Below, piece by piece: positions 41,015-50,206 of a stretch of DNA of 64,000 nt. Source of the stretch: DASQPA01 sp963757335. Lineage in GTDB: Bacteria > Acidobacteriota > Thermoanaerobaculia > Multivoradales > UBA5704. Position numbers and translations under genes: made by a program. A model generated the notes under the pieces. It saw only the letters and a program-made list of their open reading frames with translations. It was not told where the DNA came from and made no database searches. The DNA is taken from NCBI GenBank assembly GCA_963757335.1, contig CAVWRJ010000025.1, forward strand, positions 186,001 through 250,000. Reading direction: 5' to 3'. Each line of letters begins with the position of its first letter. Within the stretch, counting starts at the first letter, position 1.

Positions 41015-42583
41015 ATGAAGAACATCGTCCCGATCTCCGTCGCCGCCAGGAGCGGTACTGGCGGTGGCGTCGACGATGTCGACGATGTCGACGATGTCGC
41101 CGGTATCGACTGCGAGCTCCTGGCGCTCGGCTGCTTCCAAGGGGAGACCCCGGACACGGCGGGGCTGGGGGGGGCCTGGAGCGCGGCCGCGGCGCTGGCG
41201 GCGTCCCGGCCGGGTTGGCAGGGGCGGGAGGGGCAGGTCGCCGAGACGGGGTTGGAGAGCAGGGCGGGCGGTTCGGGGGGAGCGGCCCTCGCCCTCCACG
41301 GCCTCGGACCGGCGGGGGATCTCACCTGGCGCCGGCTCGCGGCCTGGCTGACGCGGGTCGCCGATGCCGCTCGGGTCAACGGCGCCGTCCGCCTCGGCTT
41401 TCTCCTGCCGCGCCACCGGGAGACCACCGGGGAGGGAGCGGCCGAGCGGATCGCCCGGGTCCTCGCCCTCGCCGACTACCGCTTCGACCGCTTCCTGTCG
41501 ACGGATTCGACGGCGACCCCACGGTGGCCGCGGCTCGAACGGGTGGTGATCCTCCCCCCTCCGGGTGAGGAGGCGACCTACGCCGCCGCCGTGGAGCGGA
41601 TGGCGCCGGTGGCGGCGGCGGTCGCCCTGGCGCGCGACCTCGCCAACTCCCCGGCCAACGAGGCGACCCCGGCCTGGCTGGAGGAGCGGGCGGCGGAGCT
41701 GGCCCGGGAGCGGGGGATCGGCTTCACCGTCCTCGACCGGGAGGAGCTGGCGCGCCGGCGGATGGGCGGCCTTCTGGCGGTGGGCTCGGGGGCCGTCCAC
41801 CCGCCCCGGCTCCTCCGGCTGGAGGTGGGGAGCACCGGGCCGGTCGTGGCGCTGGTAGGCAAGGGGGTGACCTTTGACTCAGGGGGGATCTCGATCAAGA
41901 CCGCCGGGGACTTGGACGAGATGAAGTACGACAAGTGCGGCGCCTGCTCGATGCTGGCGGTGGCCTGGGCGGCCGCCGGCCTCGCCCTGCCGCTCCGCCT
42001 CCGGGTCTACCTGCCGATCGCCGAGAACATGCTCGACAGCCGTTCCTACCGGCCGGGTGACATCGTCCGTTTCGCCAACGGCAAGACGGTCGAGATCACT
42101 AACACCGACGCCGAGGGCCGGCTGATCCTGGCCGACGCCATGACCCTGGCGAGCGAGGAGGGGGCGGAGGTCCTGCTCGAATACTCGACCCTGACCGGGG
42201 CCTGCGTCGTCGCCCTCGGCCACCACGCCGCCGGCTTCTACACCCCCGACGACGAGCTCGCCGCCGCCCTCTCGGCTGCGGCGGAGCGTTCGGGAGAGCG
42301 GCTCTGGCGCCTCCCCCTGGGGCCCGAGTACCTGGAGGAGATGAAGGGGATGCACGCCGACCTCCGCAACTCGGCGGGCCGCGCGGGAGCGGCGAACACC
42401 GCCGCCGCCTTCCTCTCCCAGTTCGTCGGCGGCCTCACCCGCTGGGCCCACCTGGACATCGCCGGGGTGGCGCACGTCAGCCGCGACCAGAACTGCCATC
42501 CGGGGGCGACCGGCTACGGCGTCGCCCTCACCCTCGACTACCTGCGCCGGCTCTCGCGTACCCTGATAGATGGAGGTCGATAG
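41015..42583 (+). CDS. pepA: leucyl aminopeptidase (M17 family)
   Basis: A 522-residue M17 metallopeptidase that removes N-terminal residues from peptides in the cytoplasm. The catalytic part has VGKGVTFDSGGISIKT (metal Lys and Asp) and the family signature NTDAEGRLILADAM, plus DLRNSAGRAGAANTAAAFL. The N-terminal domain begins with a 9-bp repeat (41072-41098, three GACGATGTC units) encoding Val-Asp-Asp triplets. Start ATG 41015 has GAGGAG about twelve bases upstream. Length is normal. Two peptide-transport ATPase genes follow three bases later, fitting a peptide-use operon. Confidence 0.94.
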   Translation: MKNIVPISVAARSGTGGGVDDVDDVDDVAGIDCELLALGCFQGETPDTAGLGGAWSAAAALAASRPGWQGREGQVAETGLESRAGGSGGAALALHGLGPAGDLTWRRLAAWLTRVADAARVNGAVRLGFLLPRHRETTGEGAAERIARVLALADYRFDRFLSTDSTATPRWPRLERVVILPPPGEEATYAAAVERMAPVAAAVALARDLANSPANEATPAWLEERAAELARERGIGFTVLDREELARRRMGGLLAVGSGAVHPPRLLRLEVGSTGPVVALVGKGVTFDSGGISIKTAGDLDEMKYDKCGACSMLAVAWAAAGLALPLRLRVYLPIAENMLDSRSYRPGDIVRFANGKTVEITNTDAEGRLILADAMTLASEEGAEVLLEYSTLTGACVVALGHHAAGFYTPDDELAAALSAAAERSGERLWRLPLGPEYLEEMKGMHADLRNSAGRAGAANTAAAFLSQFVGGLTRWAHLDIAGVAHVSRDQNCHPGATGYGVALTLDYLRRLSRTLIDGGR

Positions 42584-42586
42584 AAC

Positions 42587-43684
42587 ATGCTGCCCGCCGC
42601 CACCGCCAACACCGCCTCCCGGCCCGCCCCGGACCTCCTGGAGATCGACGATCTCCGGGTGAGCTTCCCGGCGCGCTCTCGCCGTTCGGGGGTCGCTGCG
42701 ATCGCTGCGGTACGCGGGGTCTCGTTCGCCGTCGGGCGGGGCGAGATCGTCGGCCTGGTGGGGGAGTCGGGGTCCGGCAAGAGCCTCACCGCTCTCGCGG
42801 TCCTCGGTCTCGCGCCGGCGGACGCCCGGGTGAGCGGCGGGATCGTTCTCAAAGGTCCGGAGGAGCCGGCGGGGATGGACCTCCTGGCCCTCCCGCCGCG
42901 CCGGCGGCAGAAGGTGCTGCGGCAGGTGCGGGGCGGCCGGGTGGGGATGATCTTTCAGGAGCCGGCCTCGGCGCTCAACCCGGTCTTCACGGTCGGCTTT
43001 CAGGTCGCCGAGGCCCTCCGCGCCCACCGGCCGCTCTCCCGCCGCGCCGCCCGGGACGAGGCGGAGCGCCTGCTCGCCCGGGTCGCCCTCCCCGAGCCGC
43101 GACGGCGGTTGGACGACTACCCGCACCAGCTCTCGGGCGGCCAGCGGCAGCGGGTGATGATCGCCATGGCGCTCGCCGCCGGCCCCGACCTCCTCCTCGC
43201 CGACGAGCCGACGACGGCGCTCGACGTCACCGTCCAGGCCCAGATCCTCGCGCTCCTGAGCCGCCTGCGGGACGAGCTGGGCCTGGCCGTCCTCCTCATC
43301 ACCCACGACTTCTCGGTCGTGGCCGAGATCTGCGACCGGGCGGTCGTCCTCTACGCCGGGGAGGTGGTCGAGGAGGCGCCGGTGGCCGAGCTCTTCCGGG
43401 CCCCCGCCCATCCCTATACCCGCGCCCTCCTCGCCTCCCTGCCGCGGCTCGCGGCGGCGCCCGGCCCCCGAGAGCCCCTGGCGGTCATCCCCGGCCAGCC
43501 GCCCGACCCTGCCGCCCTCCCTCCCGGGTGCGCCTTCGCGCCGCGCTGCGCCGAGGTCTTCGCGCCCTGCCTGGAGCGGCGCCCGGAGCTCTATGAGATC
43601 GGAGGCGGCGATCCGGCGGAGGGCCGGCGGGCGCGCTGCTTCCTCCATCAGCCGTCCGTACCACCGCCGGGAGCCGCGGCATGA
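42587..43684 (+). CDS. oligopeptide/dipeptide ABC transporter ATPase (OppD/DppD type)
   Basis: A 365-residue ATPase with Walker A GESGSGKS, signature LSGGQRQRV, Walker B DLLLADEPTTALDV and the C-terminal oligopeptide-transporter extension with clustered Cys (PPGCAFAPRCAEVFAPCLE). It powers peptide import with its partner at 43681. It begins three bases after pepA. No binding protein or permease genes of this system are in the window, so the rest must be elsewhere, or these ATPases serve another transporter. Confidence 0.92.
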   Translation: MLPAATANTASRPAPDLLEIDDLRVSFPARSRRSGVAAIAAVRGVSFAVGRGEIVGLVGESGSGKSLTALAVLGLAPADARVSGGIVLKGPEEPAGMDLLALPPRRRQKVLRQVRGGRVGMIFQEPASALNPVFTVGFQVAEALRAHRPLSRRAARDEAERLLARVALPEPRRRLDDYPHQLSGGQRQRVMIAMALAAGPDLLLADEPTTALDVTVQAQILALLSRLRDELGLAVLLITHDFSVVAEICDRAVVLYAGEVVEEAPVAELFRAPAHPYTRALLASLPRLAAAPGPREPLAVIPGQPPDPAALPPGCAFAPRCAEVFAPCLERRPELYEIGGGDPAEGRRARCFLHQPSVPPPGAAA

Positions 43685-44493
43685 GCGCTCTTTTGGAGAT
43701 CCGCGGCCTGGTGAAGGACTTCCCCCTCGGCCGCGGCCTCTTCGCCCGGCGGTCGGGAGGCCGGGCGGGAGCTCGGCGGACGGTGCTCGACGGGATCGAC
43801 CTGGATGTCCGGCGGGGCGAGTGCGTGGCCCTGGTGGGGGAGTCGGGGAGCGGCAAGACGACCCTCGCCCGCTGCGCCCTCCACCTCCTGGCGCCGACTG
43901 CGGGCAGCATCCGCTTCGACGGCTCTTTGCTCGCGGCGCTCGGCGCCGCCGAGCTGCGGCGGAGCCGCCGGCGGTTCCAGATGGTCTTCCAGGACCCCCA
44001 GGCCTCGCTCGATCCGCGCTTCCGGGTCGGCCGGACGGTCGCCGAGCCGCTCGCCGTGCACACCGATCTGCCCCGGCGGGAGCGGGAGCGGGCGGCGGCC
44101 GGCCTCCTGGAGCGGGTGGGGCTGTCGCCGGCCTTAGCCGAGCGCTATCCGCACGAGCTCTCGGGCGGCCAGCGGCAGCGGGTGGGGATCGCCCGGGCGC
44201 TCGCCACCGGGCCCGACCTCCTGGTCGCCGACGAGCCGACCTCCGCCCTGGACGTCTCGGTCCGGGCGCAGATTCTGAACCTCCTGGCCGATCTCCGCCT
44301 GAGCCTCGGGCTCGCCCTGCTGCTCATCGCCCACGACCTCGCCGCGGTGGCGCAGCTGGCGGACCGGGTGGCGGTCCTCCACTCCGGCCGGATCGTCGAG
44401 GAGGGCTCGGCGGCCGAGCTCTTCGCCCGGCCGCGGCACCCCTATACCGCCGCTCTCCTGGCCGCCGTACCGAACCGGGCCGGGTTGCGATAA
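43681..44493 (+). CDS. oligopeptide/dipeptide ABC transporter ATPase (OppF/DppF type)
   Basis: A 270-residue ATPase with Walker A GESGSGKT, signature LSGGQRQRVGIARAL, Walker B DLLVADEPTSALDV and H-loop LIAHDLAAV. It overlaps the OppD-like gene by four bases (ATGA), so the two are made together as the usual heterodimer. It is shorter than many OppF proteins because the C-terminal extension is cut back, ending PNRAGLR. It closes the pepA-oppD-oppF unit. Confidence 0.92.
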   Translation: MSALLEIRGLVKDFPLGRGLFARRSGGRAGARRTVLDGIDLDVRRGECVALVGESGSGKTTLARCALHLLAPTAGSIRFDGSLLAALGAAELRRSRRRFQMVFQDPQASLDPRFRVGRTVAEPLAVHTDLPRRERERAAAGLLERVGLSPALAERYPHELSGGQRQRVGIARALATGPDLLVADEPTSALDVSVRAQILNLLADLRLSLGLALLLIAHDLAAVAQLADRVAVLHSGRIVEEGSAAELFARPRHPYTAALLAAVPNRAGLR

Positions 44494-44600
44494 CCTTTGC
44501 CCGCCGAACTCGTACCAGAGAGAGGACGGCCGGAGACCGGCCATCCCAGGGGTATGTTCGCGTGAACGTCAACCCGTATGGATTCTCAAGGGGCCCTTTC

Positions 44601-46322
44601 ATGAACGATCGTCTGCCATCGAATCACGGCCGAGGCGCGGGGCGCCGGGCCCTGGCTTCCCTGCTCGTCCTGCTGGCCGCCGGCCCGCTGTACCCCGCCC
44701 AGCTGGAGCTCAAGGCGAGCGGCCCGGCCGCCGCCGCCCCCCAGGTCGTCGTCAAGGACAACGTGGTCGAGCTCAGCCTGGAGCAGGTGGTCGAGCTCGC
44801 CCTGTCGCAGAACCTCGGTATCGTCGTCCAGCGCTACACCCGGCAGCAGGCCGCTCTCGGGGTCTACCAGGCCCTCGGCATCTACGACCTCCTGGGCACC
44901 GCCGACTTAGTCGCGCTCAGCAACCAGAACGCGACCATCTCGCAGTTCCAGGCCGCGACCTCCAAGGTGGAGTCGCTCTCGGTCGGCGCCAGCCAGCTCT
45001 TCCCCTACGGCGGCACGCTCTCGATCAACCCCACGATCAGCCGGAGCGAGTCGAACTTGAACTTCATCAATCCCGCCTACAGCTCCGGGCTCGGCTTCGC
45101 CTACACCCAGCCCCTGCTGCGCAACTTCGGCCGCTTGCAGACCGAGCACCAGCTGCTGATCGCGCGGGCGACCTCGGCCATCAGCCGGCACGAGTTCGAG
45201 CGCCAGGCGACGCTCATCCTGCAGCAGGTCATCGACGCCTACTGGAACCTGGTCGAGGCGCGGGCCCAGCTCGGCGTCGCCCAGGAGAGCCTGGGGCTCG
45301 CCAAAGAGCTCCACGAGCGCAACAAGGTGCAGGTCCAGGTGGGTACCTTGGCGCCGCTCGAGCTGGTGCAGAGCGAGGCCCAGATCGCGACCAACGAGCA
45401 GAACATCATCACCGCCCAGGCCAACCTGGGGAACGCCGCCGATGCTCTCCGTCAGCTCGTCAACCTGCCCAGCGGCGACCTCTGGGACAAGGAGATCCGG
45501 CCGGTCACCGAGGCGCAGACCGAGCACATCACGATCAACCTCGCCGACGCCGTGAAGGCGGCCTTCGACCGCCGGCCAGACGTCCGCGAGCAGCTGATCA
45601 CGGTCGAGCGCTACAACGTCGACTCCCAGTTCTTCCGCAGCCAGAAGAAACCGCAGCTCGACCTCTCGGTCTCCTACGGCCTGAACGGCGTCGGCCAGGA
45701 CGTCTCCGGAGCCTATCGGCAGATCAACGGCTTCGATTTCCCCAGCTGGCGGGGGGAGCTCCGCCTCTCGGTCCCCATCCAGAACCGCGCGGCGCGGGCG
45801 CAGAGCGTCATCTCCGACCTCGACTACGAGAAGGCCAAGATCCAGCTCGCTTCGCTGCGCAGCCAGGTCCTGACCGAGGTCCGCACGGCGGCGCGCGGGG
45901 TGGACACCGCGGCCAAGCAGATCGACGCCGCCAAGGCCACCCGCGGCTTCCAGGAAAAGAACCTGGACGCCGAGCGCAAGAAGTACGAGAACGGCATGTC
46001 GACGAGCTTCGAGATCACCCGCATCCAGAGCGACCTGACCTCCGCCCGGAGCATCGAGGTGAGCGCCATCGTCCAGTACCGCCGGGCGCTCGTCGAGTAC
46101 TACCGCGCCACCGGGCGGCTCCTGGACACCCAGGGGATCGTCGTCGCCGACGACGAGCCGCAGGTGCAGCGGTTCGGCTTCCACAACGACGCCATCGAGG
46201 GCTACGAGCCGAACCGGCAGGCGCCCGCGGTGGTCAAGGAAGGGCAGCCCAACGTTCCGGCCCAGCCCGGCGTCGCGCCCGCCCCGCCCGCGAAGGGGAA
46301 CGGGAGCCATGGAGGACAGTAG
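44601..46322 (+). CDS. TolC-family outer-membrane efflux protein
   Basis: A 573-residue protein with a signal peptide (about 1-33) and two repeats of the TolC helical-barrel pattern: LSLEQVVELALSQNLGI at the start and INLADAVKAAFDRRPDV in the middle, with long coiled helices and LELVQSEAQIATNEQNI. It would form the outer-membrane duct of the exporter encoded downstream. GTG 44562 is an alternative start, but the signal peptide begins best at ATG 44601. The C-terminal tail is Pro/Ala-rich. It overlaps the next gene by 14 bases. Confidence 0.9.
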   Translation: MNDRLPSNHGRGAGRRALASLLVLLAAGPLYPAQLELKASGPAAAAPQVVVKDNVVELSLEQVVELALSQNLGIVVQRYTRQQAALGVYQALGIYDLLGTADLVALSNQNATISQFQAATSKVESLSVGASQLFPYGGTLSINPTISRSESNLNFINPAYSSGLGFAYTQPLLRNFGRLQTEHQLLIARATSAISRHEFERQATLILQQVIDAYWNLVEARAQLGVAQESLGLAKELHERNKVQVQVGTLAPLELVQSEAQIATNEQNIITAQANLGNAADALRQLVNLPSGDLWDKEIRPVTEAQTEHITINLADAVKAAFDRRPDVREQLITVERYNVDSQFFRSQKKPQLDLSVSYGLNGVGQDVSGAYRQINGFDFPSWRGELRLSVPIQNRAARAQSVISDLDYEKAKIQLASLRSQVLTEVRTAARGVDTAAKQIDAAKATRGFQEKNLDAERKKYENGMSTSFEITRIQSDLTSARSIEVSAIVQYRRALVEYYRATGRLLDTQGIVVADDEPQVQRFGFHNDAIEGYEPNRQAPAVVKEGQPNVPAQPGVAPAPPAKGNGSHGGQ

Positions 46323-47013
46323 CTTCGGCCGGCTGCTCGGCGCCCTCGTGTCGCCGGGGAAGACCTTCCGCTCGCTCGCCGAGCGGCCGACCTGGGTCGC
46401 CGCCTTCCTCGTCCTCTACGTCCTGGGGAGCGGGGTGGCGCTCCTCGCCTTCCAGAAGGTCGACTTCGCCGCCGGCCTCAGAGAGCAGATGGCGGCGCAG
46501 GGCCAGAAGCTGCCCGCCGGCAGCGAGGAGAGGATGATCCCGATGGTTAAGACCTTCGCGATCGCCTCGATCGTCGTTCTGGCGCCGGCCTTCTACTTCC
46601 TCATCCCGGCGATCTTCCTCCTCTTGAACCTCGTGGGCGGCGAGCTGGAGTACAAAAAAAGCCTCGCCGTCACCCTCCACGCCTACATGCCCTACGCCCT
46701 GGCCGCCCTCTTGACCCTGCCGGTGATCCTGTCGCGCGGAGAGATCTCGCTCAAGGAGATGCAGGCAGGGGTCCTGCACTCGAACCTCGGCTTCCTGGTT
46801 TCGGAGGCCGACCAGCCGGTCGCCCACGCCCTCCTCGCGAGCGTCGACCTCTTCGCCCTCTGGTCGGTGGCGCTCTTCATCCTCGGCTACGAGGTGGCGG
46901 CCCGGGTGAGCCGGAAGATCGCGGCGACGACCGTCGTCTCCCTCTGGCTGTTCGTCGTCGCCGTGCGGCTCGCCGGGGTGCTCTTTACCGTCCACATGAA
47001 GGGGCGGACGTGA
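46309..47013 (+). CDS. Yip1-domain membrane protein
   Basis: A 234-residue protein with five or so membrane segments (about 30-47, 84-110, 126-145, 170-190, 205-225) and the Yip1-type opening SPGKTFRSLAERPTWVAAFL. Yip1-domain proteins are poorly understood in bacteria. Its place inside the exporter operon, overlapping the TolC-like gene by 14 bases and the adaptor gene by four, suggests a part in the same machine, for instance assembly or substrate handling. Confidence 0.8.
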   Translation: MEDSSFGRLLGALVSPGKTFRSLAERPTWVAAFLVLYVLGSGVALLAFQKVDFAAGLREQMAAQGQKLPAGSEERMIPMVKTFAIASIVVLAPAFYFLIPAIFLLLNLVGGELEYKKSLAVTLHAYMPYALAALLTLPVILSRGEISLKEMQAGVLHSNLGFLVSEADQPVAHALLASVDLFALWSVALFILGYEVAARVSRKIAATTVVSLWLFVVAVRLAGVLFTVHMKGRT

Positions 47014-48263
47014 AGAAGGGCCTCCTCATCGCCGTCGGGATTCTGGTCCTCGCCGGCATCGTCTACGCGAGCATCCGGGCCGGCAAGGGTGACAAGGGGG
47101 TCAAGGTCTACGCCGAGGCGGCGAGCCCCAGGGACATCGCCCAGGTGATCAAGGCGAGCGGCGCCATCGACCCCAAGGAGAAGGTCAACATCTCGGCCCA
47201 CGTGGTGGGGAAGATCGAGAAGCTCTATGTTCAGGAGGGCGACCGGATCAAGGCCGGCCAGCCCTTCCTCCTCATGGAGCAGCAGGCCTACATCGCCCAG
47301 CGCGACCAGTGGGCGGCCCAGCTCCGGAGCTTCGAGACCGGGGTCGCCAAGGCCCAGGCGCAGCTCGCCGACGCCCGGGTCCGGCTCGACCGGGCGCGAA
47401 GCTTGAACCGCCAGGGGGTCATCTCGCTCGAGCAGCTCCAGGCGGCGGAGCTCCAGGAGACCTCGGCCCGCCTGGCGGTCGACGAGGCGCGCGAGGCGGT
47501 GCAGCAGGCGCGGGCCAACCTCGTCAAGGCGGCCGACGACTTGACCAAGACTACCATCTACGCCCCGCTCTCGGGCCGGGTGGTCAAGCTGAACGCCGAG
47601 CAGGGGGAGGTCGTCGTCTCCGGCACCATGAACAACCCCGGGTCGGTCATCGGCACCATCGCCGACCTCTCCGAGATCCTCGCCAAGGTCGACGTCGACG
47701 AGACCGAAATCGTCGACGTCAAGGTAGGCCAGAACGCCGTCGTCAAGGTCGACGCCATCCCCGGCCGCCAGTACCATGGCAAGATCATCGAGGTGGGGAG
47801 CTCCGGTTTCTCGAAGCCGGCGCAGCCCGACGTCACCTTCTTCGAGGTCAAGATCCTGCTCGACGACGCCGACGACCGGCTCCGCCCGGGCATGTCGGTG
47901 CGTTCGGAGATCCGCGCCGCTTCGCATCCCAAGGCCCTGGTCGTGCCCATCCAGGCGGTGGTCGAGCGGCCGCCGCTCGAAGAGAAGGGGACGGAGAAGA
48001 AAACGACGCCGGAGTCCGGCGCGGCGGACGAGGAGGTCAAGGTGGTCTTCCGGGTCTCGGGGGGCAGGGCCCACCAGGTCCCGGTTACGACCGCGATCTC
48101 CGACGAGACCAAAGTCGAGGTCACCGCCGGGTTGAAGCCGGGGGAGGTCGTCGTCACCGGGCCGTACCGCACGCTCCGCGACTTGAAGGACGGGGACGCG
48201 GTCTACGTGAGCGCGACCTCCGAGGCGGACGACCGGAAGGCCGGCGAGAAGGAGAAGAGCTGA
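47010..48263 (+). CDS. MacA/HlyD-family periplasmic adaptor
   Basis: A 417-residue adaptor with an N-terminal membrane anchor (about 5-22), KINISAHVVGKIEKLYVQEG-like lipoyl region, a coiled coil (about 95-185), TIYAPLSGRVVKLNAEQGE at the second lipoyl half, and a barrel region ending near VEVTAGLKPGEVVVTGPYRTL, a typical MacA feature. The GTG start overlaps the Yip1 gene (GTGA). The stop overlaps the ATPase start by one base, so the operon is tightly coupled. Confidence 0.92.
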   Translation: MKKGLLIAVGILVLAGIVYASIRAGKGDKGVKVYAEAASPRDIAQVIKASGAIDPKEKVNISAHVVGKIEKLYVQEGDRIKAGQPFLLMEQQAYIAQRDQWAAQLRSFETGVAKAQAQLADARVRLDRARSLNRQGVISLEQLQAAELQETSARLAVDEAREAVQQARANLVKAADDLTKTTIYAPLSGRVVKLNAEQGEVVVSGTMNNPGSVIGTIADLSEILAKVDVDETEIVDVKVGQNAVVKVDAIPGRQYHGKIIEVGSSGFSKPAQPDVTFFEVKILLDDADDRLRPGMSVRSEIRAASHPKALVVPIQAVVERPPLEEKGTEKKTTPESGAADEEVKVVFRVSGGRAHQVPVTTAISDETKVEVTAGLKPGEVVVTGPYRTLRDLKDGDAVYVSATSEADDRKAGEKEKS

Positions 48264-48967
48264 TGGCGCTCATCGATTTGACCGACATCCACAAGGTCTA
48301 CGACATGGGGGCGGAGAAGGTCCGCGCCTTGAACGGGGTCGACCTCGCGATCGAGCGCGGCGAGTACGTGGCGATCATGGGCTCCTCGGGGAGCGGCAAG
48401 TCGACCCTGATGAACCTCCTCGGCTGCCTCGACACCCCGAGCTCCGGCCACTATCGCCTCAACGGGGTGGCGGTCGAGGAGCTCGACGACCAGCAGCTCG
48501 CCGCCATCCGCAACAAGGAGATCGGCTTCGTCTTCCAGACCTTCAACCTCCTCGCCCGGACCGACGCCCTCCACAACGTCGAGCTGCCCCTGATCTACGC
48601 CGGGGTGCCGCGCGCCGAGCGCCGGGAGCGGGCGAAGCGCGCCCTCGAACGGGTGGGACTGGGGGACCGCATGACCCACCAGCCCAACGAGCTCTCGGGC
48701 GGCCAGCGCCAGCGGGTCGCGGTCGCCCGCGCCCTCGTCAACGCCCCCTCGATCCTCCTCGCCGACGAGCCCACCGGCAACCTCGACTCGACCACTTCGC
48801 TCGAGATCATGGAGCTCTTCGCCCAACTCCACCAGGGAGGCAACACGGTCATCCTCGTCACCCACGAGCCCGACATCGCCGCTTTCGCCGAGCGCCAGGT
48901 GGTGCTCCGGGACGGCAAGGTCGTCACCGATCACCCAACCGAACACGCCGCGGCGACCCACGCCTGA
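48263..48967 (+). CDS. MacB/LolD-type ABC transporter ATPase
   Basis: A 234-residue nucleotide-binding protein of the MacB/LolD group: Walker A GSSGSGKST, FVFQTFNLL at the Q-loop, signature LSGGQRQRVAVARAL, Walker B ILLADEPTGNLDS, H-loop VTHEPDIA. It would drive the two permeases that follow. It could also serve the ATPase-less permease at 19065, but that is only inference. Confidence 0.94.
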   Translation: MALIDLTDIHKVYDMGAEKVRALNGVDLAIERGEYVAIMGSSGSGKSTLMNLLGCLDTPSSGHYRLNGVAVEELDDQQLAAIRNKEIGFVFQTFNLLARTDALHNVELPLIYAGVPRAERRERAKRALERVGLGDRMTHQPNELSGGQRQRVAVARALVNAPSILLADEPTGNLDSTTSLEIMELFAQLHQGGNTVILVTHEPDIAAFAERQVVLRDGKVVTDHPTEHAAATHA

Positions 48968-48979
48968 GGCGGGGCCCCC

Positions 48980-50200
48980 GTGGTCTTTTTAGAAAACTTC
49001 AGGATCGCGGCGACGGCCCTCCGGGCCAACACGCTGCGCTCCGTTCTGACCACCCTCGGGATCATCATCGGGGTGGCCGCGGTGATCGCCGTGGTGTCGA
49101 TCGTCCAGGGCCTGCAGCAGATGATCACCAAGGAGCTCCAGGGGGTGGGTGCCACCTACATGGAGGTGCGCCCCGACCTCGGGCGGCGCGATCCGGGGGT
49201 GGTGGCGCGGCAGGTGAAGCTCACCTGGGACGACGGCAAGGCGATCCGCGAGCGCATCCCCGGTATCCGCCTCATCACCCCGGTCCTCGCCGGCCGGGCG
49301 CAGATCAAGCACGGCGACCGCAAGTACAGCCCCGGCGCCGTCTACGGGGTCAACCAGGACTACCAGGAGGTGGCGAATTCGAGCGTCGACCGCGGGCGCT
49401 TCTTCTCCCGGATCGACCTGGACAACCGGCGAAACGTCGTCGTCCTCGGCCAGAAGGTGGTCGACGAGCTCGCCCTGGGCGCCGACGCCGTGGGCAAGGA
49501 GGTCTACGTCGATTCCTACCCGGCGACGGTGATCGGGGTGATGGAGAAGAAGGGCCAGTCGCTGGGCGAGAACCTGGACGACCGGGCGTTCGTCCCCTTC
49601 GACGCCGCGGTCTCGCTCTTCGGCCGGGATGCCGGCGACATCGTGCAGCTCCGGCTCCAGGCGCGGAGCACGGAGGATATCGAGCGGGTGCGGGACGGCA
49701 TCACCAATCTTCTGCGCCAGCGCCACCACCTGGACGCCGACCAGCCGGACGACTTCAAGGTGCGGATCCAGGACGAGATCTTGAAAACCGTGAGCACGAT
49801 CCTGGGGAGCGTCACGGCGGTGGTGGCGGGGGTGGTCGGCGTCGCCCTCCTGGTCGGCGGCATCGGCATCATGAACATCATGCTGGTCTCGGTGACCGAG
49901 CGGACGCGAGAGATCGGGGTGCGGAAGGCACTGGGGGCCAGGCGGCGGGACGTCCTCGTCCAGTTCCTGATCGAGGCGGTCACCCTGTCCTTCCTCGGCG
50001 GCTGCCTGGGGGTCGCCCTCGGCTACGGCCTCGGGGTCTTCGTCGCCCATCTCCTCCCCGGCTGGCCGCCGGCCCACGTGCCGCTCTGGGCGGTGGGGCT
50101 CGCCTTCGGCTTCTCGGCGGCGGTCGGCATCTTCTTTGGCATCTACCCGGCGGGCAAGGCCTCGCGCCTCGATCCCATCGACGCCCTGCACTACGAGTAG
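48980..50200 (+). CDS. MacB/FtsX-type permease, first of a tandem pair
   Basis: A 406-residue permease with an N-terminal membrane segment (NTLRSVLTTLGIIIGVAAVIAV reaches residue 38), a periplasmic MacB core (about 50-270) and three C-terminal membrane segments with GGIGIMNIMLVSVTERTREI. It ends ASRLDPIDALHYE. The GTG start opens MVFLENFRIAATALRAN. It is closely similar along its full length to the next gene, so the pair arose by tandem duplication; a heterodimeric transporter is likely. Confidence 0.92.
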   Translation: MVFLENFRIAATALRANTLRSVLTTLGIIIGVAAVIAVVSIVQGLQQMITKELQGVGATYMEVRPDLGRRDPGVVARQVKLTWDDGKAIRERIPGIRLITPVLAGRAQIKHGDRKYSPGAVYGVNQDYQEVANSSVDRGRFFSRIDLDNRRNVVVLGQKVVDELALGADAVGKEVYVDSYPATVIGVMEKKGQSLGENLDDRAFVPFDAAVSLFGRDAGDIVQLRLQARSTEDIERVRDGITNLLRQRHHLDADQPDDFKVRIQDEILKTVSTILGSVTAVVAGVVGVALLVGGIGIMNIMLVSVTERTREIGVRKALGARRRDVLVQFLIEAVTLSFLGGCLGVALGYGLGVFVAHLLPGWPPAHVPLWAVGLAFGFSAAVGIFFGIYPAGKASRLDPIDALHYE

Positions 50201-50206
50201 GCCGCC

